DNA from: Bugula neritina
Lineage: Eukaryota > Bryozoa > Gymnolaemata > Cheilostomatida > Bugulidae
NCBI GenBank assembly: GCA_964035545.1
Contig: OZ037767.1
Span: forward strand, 27,203,628 to 27,267,627
Direction of reading: 5' to 3'
Length of the DNA: 64,000 nucleotides
Shown: positions 41,967 through 55,100 of the stretch, piece by piece
How positions within the stretch are numbered: position 1 is the stretch's first letter
Layout of the letters: each line of letters begins with the position of its first letter
Translations under genes and position numbers: made by a program
The notes under the pieces: model-generated
The model's database searches: none
Seen by the model: the letters and a program-made list of their open reading frames with translations, nothing else
What the model was told of the DNA's origin: nothing

Positions 41967-42732
41967 ATGAAATCTGCTGAGTTGTGTCTCTATTGTCTAA
42001 CTACCATCTATTTGGTAAATGTGAGTTAATCTACTATTTTATTTTTATAATTTTGAAAGAGTCTTGTATTTAATTAAAGATTTGAGGCTATGCACCATAC
42101 AGATTCACCCAGTCACTATTATTGTAAAAATTGAATTTGATACTATTTTACAAAAGCATGTCCATGCTTCATAGCAGTAGTTGCATGAACTTTTGAAGTG
42201 CTTTTAGCTGGGGAGACCAGAATAGGGCTCTTGGTAAAATTTTACAATTAAAATTTATTAAGTGAACCATCTGGTCAAAATAACATGTATATGTACCAAG
42301 GGAAGAGGGTGGAGATACCGTTATACTAAGTTAGCTCTTTGCTTGTACTATCAATATTTTTGTGACTGCTACAGTTCATAATCAGTATTACACACTATAT
42401 TACAGATATTTGGTAGTGTGACATGCCGAGAAAGTTTTGATGTCAAACTGAAAGAAAACCACAAAACTACAAAGGTCAGCGGTGATATGCTGCCTACAAT
42501 GTCTCAGCTGACACTCAATAAAAGTGCTGAAATTTCACAAAGCAACAATTCCGTTAATTCAACAGCTTCTGTCACACCCTCCAGTCCTCTATCTGGATCT
42601 ACCAAATCTGTTCTTATTCTCTGTATTTTACAAGTAATAAGTTTTATGGGTTATATGTTTGTATGTATGTGCTCTGTCTCTCCTACTCGTGTAAACAATA
42701 GACAAAATATATATGTTGTTTTTTGGGTTTAG
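41967..42732 (+). CDS. Small secretory-pathway protein, paralogue 1, unrecognised, about 124 aa
   Basis: Two exons, 41967-42014 and 42406-42732, phase 0. Exon 1 encodes MKSAELCLYCLTTIYL, which with the start of exon 2 (IFGSVTC) forms a signal-peptide-like leader. The mature part has FDVKLKENHKTTKVSGDMLP and TMSQL, then a Ser/Thr/Asn-rich stretch with N-glycosylation-type sites (NNS, NST). It ends in a hydrophobic segment (VLILCILQVISFMGYMFVC) and a polar tail. I do not recognise a family. The second gene 1.6 kb downstream has the same two-exon layout, which is the main evidence that it is real. The C-terminus could change if an intron starts at the GTAATA near 42630. Confidence 0.6.
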
Positions 42733-43804
42733 CATGTACTCTATAACTGTGGCTTTACTGGCAGCTTTCAATTATTATTATGTTAATTACGTTAAATATC
42801 ACGATGCAACACTTGACATAATAAAAACATGACTGAAATGGTTTTCAATAAAACTTTCCATATATGCTATAATACAAAAAAAGTACATCTAGAGCCATTA
42901 CCTATGCAATGCTGACTATATATAATGTTTCACTACCTGATGCACTGTGCTACACAAATATCAACCAAGTATTAGTATCATCAATTTTTTATAAATTGCA
43001 ACTATATTATGTATTTTTTAATGCTCAATGAATACAATGTAGTACACAACAATGCCAACAAAATTTGTTGTGAGATTGGTAAAATCAGTTTCGTTTAAAA
43101 CTCAATTAGCTGGTATGGCTAATGCTTTTGTTTTTTGTTGTTGATAAAATCGTTTTAAATTACTTTATATAATAAGCAACCACATAAGGCCTACCAAATT
43201 TTCTGTAAGCTATAAACCATTACTTAGCATAAAACAAATTGCCATTTTGCGATTTGCTGTGAGGAATTTTCTCAGCTCCTAAACATAGTTCAGCTTAAAT
43301 TATTTTCTTTTAGAAATGAACTCTCAACTTATAAAGTATGTTTATTTTAGAGTTTGACAAAAGTAACATACAGACCCGAAATTTCAATGCAAATAAATTG
43401 ACTTAGATTCATCATTTTAGTGGTATACTTGGAGTGAGCATTAATTTAATTATAATATGCATTTAGATAAGACATTTTTATTTTTCTCTGTTTCTCCAGT
43501 GTCTTGTTCTACCCTTCAACTGAGCAGCTGGCTATTGTGATAACCATTGAAAGAAGTTTAGTACTCCCCTTGTTGGTTGTAGTTCAACATAATAGTTAAT
43601 TCAAACAGTCTGGTAAATTACTATGAAGTCTAGGAATTACAGACTCAAGACAACTTGAAAGAATGCAAACCTTACATAATCATTGGACCCAGTAGGTACT
43701 TTCCTGGTTGCACTCCCAGTACTAAATAATCCTTCACTGAAGAAAGAAACAATTCTCAGTTCTCTCTAAGCACTCAAGATTTTCTAAGTTTTAGTCGAAA
43801 AGTC
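42733..43804 (+). other. Spacer between the two small paralogues
   Basis: About 1.07 kb, AT-rich. An AATAAA at 42848 is a candidate polyadenylation signal for the first gene. No third copy of the conserved TTGGTAGTGTGACATGCC exon start is present here. Confidence 0.5.
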
Positions 43805-44297
43805 ATGAAGTCTTCAGGAATGCTTCTGCTTTACTTGTTCTCTATCTACCTGGTAAATTTCAATATTTTATAACTCTAACTTTGCACCAGTTGGTGATTC
43901 TAATAGTGAAATGTATAGAATTAGATATAACACTAAAGGATAGATTATTTTACTGTATTTTACTTTTTAAATAATTACTATAACTGTATTACAGGTATTT
44001 GGTAGTGTGACATGCCAAACACGTTTTGATGTCAAACTGAAAGATAACTCCAAAACTACAAAAGTCAGCGGTGATTTACTGCCTACAATGTCTCAGCTGA
44101 TACCCAAAAGGAGTGCCGAAACTTCACATAGCAACAATTCCAGAAATTCAGCAGCAACACCCTCAGCCTTAACATTCACCTTTGAACTCATGCATATCAT
44201 ATATTTCATCATTTCAGTTATAATACCATCAATAATGTTTTTGAAAGACTATTTTATGTATACCATACTTCCTCCTTTGATCTTATTTGAGCTATAA
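43805..44297 (+). CDS. Small secretory-pathway protein, paralogue 2, unrecognised, about 116 aa
   Basis: Two exons, 43805-43852 and 43995-44297, phase 0. Exon 1 is 48 nt, exactly as in paralogue 1, and encodes MKSSGMLLLYLFSIYL. Exon 2 begins VFGSVTC and shares FDVKLK(D/E)N, KTTKVSGD(L/M)LPTMSQL and SNNS with paralogue 1. After that the two diverge completely; this copy ends in hydrophobic segments (HIIYFIISVIIPSIMFL and a second one) and stops at LFEL. The first intron is 142 bp against 391 bp in paralogue 1. Function unknown. A short secreted or membrane-tethered peptide is the simplest reading. Confidence 0.6.
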
Positions 44298-44322
44298 TAG
44301 AGATTTGGATAGATTTTTTTAT

Positions 44323-46188
<1,866 letters not shown>

Positions 46189-49100
46189 TTAGGAAGCAAC
46201 TCTAGTTTCACCACAGCTCAAGTTTTCAGCATATGTGACATCACCAATAGGCGGCCATGTTGGATCCTTCCGCATATCCATAGCAACACGCTTATATTTA
46301 TTATTAGGTAGCCTCTTTCGCCTAACATATCTACTAAGGGTCTGGAATGCTTCAGTGTCAGATACAAACACCTAAAAAAATAGAGTTTATGTAACTTGTA
46401 GCAGAGCTCGTCCAGGCATTTCATAAATCGTTATAATGTACAATCAGTATTTATTATTTATGACCACTCTCAGTCAGAAACACCACTACCAATACTTTTA
46501 TCATACTTTTATAAATTGAAGGGTTACACAAGTTGGCTTTGAAAGGAAATTTATAAATAGTAAGAAATTAATTTTCGAACTAGTCCACAAGAAAAATATT
46601 AAAATAAAAATGAACCGGTCTTAAAAATGGTTGTTAAAAAGAGCCGGGTAAAACTATGATACATTTGTTAACTCAGTTCACAGCTGAGTTAACAAATGTC
46701 AAGCGATAGCATGTAGAACAGATGGGCAGTTGCAGGTTCTTGTTATAGGATGTCATGAAATATTCACATCATTTACAAAATCCCATAAGCCACAGCCTAC
46801 CTCTATGATAAAGCTTCCCAAGAAGTGTATGGTGACAGCCAGTAGCAAAATGATCTTAAAACCATAATGCTCAATACCAATATGCACCATCTAAAATATA
46901 CATCAGGTGTGTACATTCTCAAATATATTGTTGGATAGAAAATACCAAACTAAGCAAAATGTATTAAGACCATACTTACTGTAAGAAAAGTCTCCAGAAA
47001 AGTGGGTGGATAAAACAATAGCAAGAGTGAGAGCAGAGTCAACAGTATAGCTGAGATAAAGAATGGCTCTAAAACAAGTTGAAATAAACTAATATAGTGA
47101 TATATCACACCATGAAACATAATATGCTATATGCTATATGCTATACGCATTTCATAACAATTTACTAAAAGCATAACAATAAATTTTTAGCAAATATTTC
47201 AGGTGAATGTGCTAATTGCTGAGAGAGGTACAAGACAGTGAAAAAGTAGTCATAAAGTAGGGGTGTTACAGGACCTGCCAACCATAAAACTATATAAACT
47301 CCCACAACTAAATATACATTGTAGTACAGCAATGGGGGCCCGTGTAGCAGTTGTGGTGTAGGATCAGGTATAGCAGTGTTGACAAATCACTTACTATTGG
47401 TCCATATACGTTTCCTATAGGGAGGCCCAGTGCTGTAGTTGACAGCCAGAGTTATATATTGAAAGCTGGACACTATAAACACCACAGTTGTCTCATAAGT
47501 CACTGTATCAAAGTCACCACCTGGCTTGGGTATATTCTTAACAAACCTATAAAATAGTCCGTACTGACGTGACATCTTGTATTAATTATACATGAATATA
47601 AAATAATATATATGAACTTTTTTGATTTGTTACTTATGCAGTGCACTAACCAGTATTGCTTCTGTAGATACAAATAGGTCGCCACTTGCACTGCAGTCAT
47701 GAGAATAATTTGAGCAAAGAGAGCAAACATGGAGGAGAAGGAAAGAAGACCTCCACGGGGTCGTTGAGCAACTAGTTTATGGTAGGCGTGTGTGTGTCCC
47801 ATAAGAATGGCCACAGTGGTCGTGATCAATAAGTCTATATACAGGAACTGCGTGTCCCCGAGATTACTTCCCGCCTAGAAGGTCAAATGAAGGTTACACC
47901 AATCAAAGGAACACAGCGTTGAAAAAATATTTGAAAAATATTAAAAAAATTTAAAAAGGTGCTGAAAATACAGAAAAAGCAGAACCAAATAACGTAAAGT
48001 AATATAAACTCACTGAGTAAAGTAATATAAACTCATTGAGTAGAGTAATATACACTCACTGAGTATAGTAGTATAAACTCACCCAGTAAAGTAGAATGAC
48101 AGAAACAAACTGTATCAGACTGTATAGCGCCATGTATTTGAAACATCCAAAGGAAGTAGTCAAAGCGGCCCGCCCCTCTCTACAATAGAAGCAAAACTGC
48201 AGAATATATAAACCATGACATACACATCTCGATAGTATCAAAATACAAAGTTAATTCTAAAATATGGAACTTGAAAAGACATTATATTTTACAAATATTT
48301 ATTAACCAATAGCTTTACATTACAGGCTTATTGCTGAATGAAGGAAATATTGTATCTACTCACCTGATGACGGTGGGCACGCAGCTGATGTTAGGTATTT
48401 TAGATGTGAAGGGACTCGCAACACTAGCTTCAGCTTCACTGAGAGATATACCAGCATGAGCAGCTTTAAGGGCAGAGCAATCATTCGCCCCGTCTCCACA
48501 CATTCCTACGCCATAGCCTAAGGCTTGGAGTTGTTCTACCAGCTGAGCCTTTTGCTCAGGGCCCATTCTGGCAAACACTACAGCAGAGTTAACCACACAT
48601 GAGACACCAGATAGAACTACAGACAGAACTGCAAGGAGAAGTAATGACTGACACCTACCGGCTCCTTTCAGACAGATCCTAGGCATCAGAGACGAGAAGT
48701 GATCCATGAGTACAGCAAATGATTTGCCATCCACAGTGAGACAGAAGTCCTGAGCTGCGCCACCACCTGGATCTTGGTAGGGACTCTGGAAAGAGAGCAC
48801 AACTCTAAAGCTTAGCCAATAGAAACCACCAACACATCTGATATCTCTCAGCATTGACCTCTAGACATACTAGATATACTCACATCATGAAACTCGTAAT
48901 CTGTGGTCTCTGACTCCACGTGGGGGACTTCATGAGACACCCACTCTATCTGAGCTGGTCTGTTTGCTGTCGGTGGTGACGCCTGCACTTGAATCACACG
49001 CTGACGTCTGCCTATGATGCTACACTCTCTGGCCACAGAGACAGCTGTTAGAATATTATCTCCTGCAAACAAGAGGCATATTAGAGATATTATAAAGTCT

Positions 49101-52100
49101 ATATTATTTTAAATACGTCGCTAAGCATAATGATTGCAGTAACAGAAATTGATTAACATAGCATACAAATTTGTAAAAAAAATGCACGAGTTTATGTTTT
49201 GTCTAGTTCAACATCTGACGACAAAACAATAATTCAATTAATTCAGTGTGCTACATAAAGACTAGCTACCAACATCTCATGTAAAACAGGCTACTTCATA
49301 AATATCAGATATAATAAGATGAAACTTTTTGAACTGACCTGTCACCATAACAGTCCTAATGTTGGCTTCATTCAGCAGCTTTATAATAGGAGTTGTCTCT
49401 GGTTTCAGACTATTTTGCATGATGAGCAGTCCGGTGAAGGTCATATCTACTTCTACTTGATCTCTAGTCACACGCTGGGCTTGAATCCATGAGAGATCAT
49501 GAAGAGGTTTGTGCGCTAAAGCAATGACTCTGAAACCTTGCATAGTGTAGCCTTTCAGCACTTCAGCGAAATCGGAAGGAACTGAAATATGAATTTGGCT
49601 TTTGAAGACGTGACCCAATACATTACATGTAGTGAACTGTCAATGTCTGTATATATATATTCAGCGGTTATACAGTTTGTGTCCACAGCACTTTCTAGTT
49701 CACCGTATTCAACATGTTACACAAACCATTTACATTTACTATAGCTCTTAATACTAATCATTTATTATAAAATTAAAACTACTCTCCATATTGTCAACAG
49801 TAGCTGGTGCCTGGTGTGAAACATTAAATTCTGAGATATAGTCCACTTTATCAGAGTATAGGTAGCCATTTGTGATACAACACAGGTTCAAATCAAAACA
49901 ATATTTCAGGTTTACAAATAAGATTAAAAAGATGTGTACTTATATTAGAGTTGAACACTGTTGGTGGTTCAAGGAGAATTACTTACTTGTTTGGGGAAGA
50001 CAAAGAGAAGTTATCTTCTCAGGAGCACCCTTAGCATAGAGTTCCATGAAATCTTTACCCAGCGTCCTGGTGATGACACTCATTCTCTGTAGACTAGAGG
50101 AAAACGTGAACTGCTTTACTATGCCTATCTCGTACGGACTCTACAATACACAGGGCAACCTTCACCGTATGGAGAGAAACAACTTTACATTTATGAGACA
50201 AAAATATTTCAGGGACTTAGTTATAGCATGTGGGACTTAGCTATAGCATGTGGGATTTAGCTATAGCAGGTGAGATTTAGCTATAGCATGTGGGACTTAG
50301 CTATAGCATGTGGGACTTAGCTATAGCATGTGGGACTTAGCTATAGCATGTGGGATTTAGCTTTAGCGCTATAGCATGTGGGATTTAGCTATAGCAGGTG
50401 AGATTTAGCTATAGCATGTGGGACTTAGCTATAGCATGTGGGACTTAGCCATAGCTTCCTGAAAATATTGACGTCCCCAACTTTCCAAGAACTATTACAA
50501 GAAACAATGGCTTTGCTACTACAAAAGCATACAAGGAGTAAGAAACATTCTAACATAAGCTAACATAAAATACAACAACTAAGACTTTGCATGCAGGCAT
50601 CTAACCTGAGGGCTAAAGTCACCAGGAAATGTGGTTGGTGAATAAAGAAATATGTATACCAGAGTAACCAAACCAGAAGCCTGTATTGCACTAGTGGGAA
50701 GGGAAGCAACTATGAGGGGAAGTTGTTCGTATAAAGCAGTATTGATGTCAGGGAAACAGTCACACCTGGTTCTGAGGATAGGGCAGCAAAAATATAGAAT
50801 AGTTAAGACTCTTAGAATCACAAAGACTACAGAAGGGGAGAAACTATTGGAGCTAGAGATGAATGAAGAGTGACTAATAAATAATTATGCCCACCTGCAT
50901 ATATTGAGAGATAACGTACTTTAAAGAAGTATAGAGGGACTATTCTAAGCAACTTTGTGATTTACTTTAAAAGTGTTTTAAGTTAGGAACAGACAACTTC
51001 AAAGTACGACTGAAGCAAGCATATTATTGCTAGCTGTAAAGTAGGGAGCGGCTAGCCTGCCTCTCTCAAACACCTCAAAAACACAAAATTTCCAATACTT
51101 AGAAATGTTAGTTGGTGTCACTTTTACTCTCAAAAGCTGACCGAGTATAAGCAGCAGAAGTACTATTGTAAAACTCAGGTCAAGTGGTGGGCACATTCAT
51201 TCATGTGGGAACCTACTTAGCTTAGCGCAAATCCTAAGATTAAATCAAAATATCAAGAAGAAAGTAAAGCTATTGACAAACACGTGCAGACTTTCGCTTA
51301 CAGAACTTTATAGAACTATGCATGTACCAAGTTGCCAATATTTTATAGTATATGGTCAATCAGACATGGTTCCATAACATGAAGGGTATTCATATTGTAA
51401 GGGTAATTTATATCCACCCCTATTAACACGACCTAATTCCTGTACGTTATATGGTAAATATACACTACTTTACATAAAATGGGTCATGCTTACAGATGCT
51501 AAAAATTATATATGATTTACAGAAGATGAAACAAAAGTTTCCAAATATGTATTGAGATTGTTCTATTATCTACAGCAAGCACCTTGACAGCACTACACAC
51601 ACCTGAGAACTAGCGCCAGGTGACACAGGTGTCAGATGTGAGGCTAGAGAAGAAACAAAGGTAATGACATAGCAAAGCGCACACCAAAATATAAGCTAAG
51701 TGTTAATGAAAAGGTGAGAACAATACAGATCACATCACAAATGAATGAAGAAGCACCTGCTGTGACTGTAACCTTGACATGGGTATATGCTCGGCATTCT
51801 ACAAGAACATCATGACCAAATAAACAGCAACGGGGTGAAACAACCGCTAGTGTGCAGGAAGAAAAGGTTAGAGTATTACAGATAAAGGCAGTAAAACATT
51901 CAACCAACATTCAGTCCGTGCCACAGTACAACAAATAAGGAATAAATACATGAGACAATGATGTGCCTTGCATCTTTCTGATGAAATCCAACGACATAAA
52001 TGAGAAGAAAATTCTAAGCACAATATAGCAAAGCAAAGATAAACATACGAAAATACATGCTTATTAAAACAGCATAGCTCATGAGGCCATGCTTATTAAA

Positions 52101-55100
52101 ACAGCATAGCTCATGAGGCAGCATATCTACAGAGCAGCTGACTGAGCTCACCTCAATGCCAGGGAACATTTCTACAGTCGGCTCTCTGCCTTCCGGAGGT
52201 CTCACCACTGTAGGCATGATGGTGTCAAACCTGGATGTGTCTTCCCCTGGCTCCTCTAAGGTCTGCGATATATAATATAAAGTATATAATATACAATATG
52301 CAATACACAATATATAATATACAGTATATAATACACAATATATAATACACAATATATAATATACAATATATGTATAATACACAATATATAACAAATATAT
52401 AATATACAACAGAGAGTATTAATGTTGGAAAGAAAGTTCAGTACTTCTAAATACGTGTATTCCGTGTAGTTGCTTAACAAAATATAGGCATAGACAGCTG
52501 CAGCATTGAATAAAAATAATGATTGACTTTATTTAATAAAAATCTAGCAAAAACAAATACTATGTATACAAACTCCCTATCTAATAAACAAATTTGGAAA
52601 AATTGGACAATTAAGGTGTGTCCTACTAGCACCATTACAATATTAACAAATACCCACAACAGCATACTATAGAATTTACAACAGTATACTACAATATTCA
52701 CACACTAACAGCACCCTACCACAGTATTCACACCATTATCTTACAATACTTTTGCATACCCAATGAGTAGCTTCAAACATCTTGAGGTCTAGAGGGTCCC
52801 CATTGAGCTCTCCACCCATGCGTGTCAAAGAATGACACGTGGCCATGGCTGAAATGAAAGGGCCACGAGGTAGCTGACCTGAATCATGGTACACCTGGTG
52901 TAACCTGAAATATCATATTTTTATATTCATAAATCACATCAAATTTTCAACCAGATACTATTAGCTTACTGTATCGGTTTTGTGTCAGTGTCTGGGTGAA
53001 TAATAAACTTTAACTATTAGCCAACTTGGCAACAGGTTTTCAAGTTTATTTACTCTCAAATCGTACCAATATTGATGCATAGATAAACTTCTTAGCCATC
53101 ACAATGCCAAAACCAATGGTCTATTCTCACAAAGAGTGTAAATATTGGAATCTAACTGTGTGCTCCTATAATGTTAAAAATCCTCCTCTTTGGCTGTTTG
53201 ATTATAACACACTGACTTGTGCTGTGTAGTGAATTATAGCACTAGCCCTGCCAGCTAATAATAGCTTTTAGTGAATGTGTTAAAGCCTGAAAGCTTTAAT
53301 GATTGGTGGCATACCAATACACTTACTAACAGCTAGTTGCGATTTTTAAATTAAAATTAAACATATTCTTCGCGCAGGCTAAATTATTTTTTCTGAATAG
53401 TTACAACTTGCCATAATGGCAGATATGAGAGTGAAATATATTACATCTGTATATAGGTGAGTGTTTGGTCACATGATCACATCAAGTACATTCATGAAAC
53501 TTCACTTCAATCAATCAATCAATCATTATCTAATCACAGGTGAGTCGACTGGGTCAAGATTTACAAGAGTTAAATTTGTAAGCAGCTTTGAAAAATGAAC
53601 CATTTGCTGGTAGAGAAACCCTGACTCTTACTAATGGCATTGAAATGTAGCCTGAAAACTTAGATACTTAAGAATTGGTTCAATAGAGAGCAAGTTCGCA
53701 AGCCACAAAGCTAAATAAATAGATGATGTAGAACTTAAACTACACACAATATTTTTCAGTATAACAGAACAGCTGCTCACCCTTCACCTAATGCTGGAAC
53801 CATGCCCCACAGATCTAGCCCATCTTCTGTGAGAGTTCCAGTCTACAGAGGAATAAATGTCAAGGTTATACAACTCCTTCATACTTAACACCTGAGAGGA
53901 GTAATTAAATATAACCAGTAAATTGTCTTCAGAACACAGTATTAATTTCAAATGGCTTCTTCAAACACTCTTGCAAGAAGCTTCTGTTACATAACTTAGT
54001 ACAATAAAGTGCATACCACGCGATCAATAACTATATGTACAGGTTTATTACTTTGTCAAAGCAGAATAGTTTGAGTTTTCCACATAGATTTATTCTTGGC
54101 GGGCTGATACAGAAGATGCCCGCAGTTTTCAGTCTACGTTGGGCGTACACCATGCCGACAGTCATAGCGGCGGGTAGAGCAGGGGGGACAACTATTGTTA
54201 CAATGTCCAGCACTCTCTTGATGACCACCGACATGGGTTGCTACAGAAATAAACACTACTCTGCTAACAGTCAGTAATTTTATAACTTGATGGTTTACAG
54301 GAAGAAAGATTATATGACCCAGACAAACATTACAGCTGCTTTTATATTAAATACACTATATTAAACATTGTACAATAATACAGTGTTATTCTAATTTATA
54401 TCATAATACAACGTTGTTCTATGTTATATTATAATGCAATTATAATGCAATGTTGTTATGTTATATTATAATACAACTATAATACAATGTTATTCTACAT
54501 TATATGACATCATATACTAATACTAGAACTACTAAAATAACTCTTACATGATATTTGGTCATAATATAGATGGTGAATGACATTCCAACCAGAGCAATGG
54601 CGGCCAGCACCAGGATAAACCGGATGGACTCCTGGTAGAACTTGAAGTCCATGGGTTTAGGAAACATAATAGAACGTATGAGCTCCCCTTTAGCAGTCTG
54701 GAAACCTGTAACAGTATATGATGACGTAACACATACAATAACGACTGTAGCACTGCTGAAGTAGCACTAGTATCAGGCCCAAATATTGAACAAGTACGAC
54801 GCAACTAAATATCTTCCACCCTGTCATTCTTTAGTCTGAAAGGTAAGAGAATAAATCTAAGACTAGAATAGATAAATTTATATACCGGTTGGTGTAAATA
54901 AATTATTACACAGTATTTGGACTCTAAGTATTGACATTTGAATATTAATCTTTAGACATTCCTGGCCAACAAGTCATAGTTTTGGCAACAGTCTTCTCTC
55001 TTAACTATAAAGACTAATAACTATTAACTAGCAGCAAGTACTAAGTAACCAGTAATATACAGGCGCACAGAGTCTCTAGTACAGAGAATTATTTAAGAGA

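Noticed and set aside
50087-50140. An alternative acceptor (CTACAG before AGAATGAGTG) for ATPase exon 50140-49987, giving a shorter exon
   Set aside because: It would drop [18 protein letters not shown], which is conserved in P5B ATPases; the acceptor at 50141 keeps it in frame.
50579-50821. 80-codon minus-strand frame with hydrophobic residues in the ATPase intron
   Set aside because: No splice signals fit, and the neighbouring exons already join in frame with no gap in the protein.
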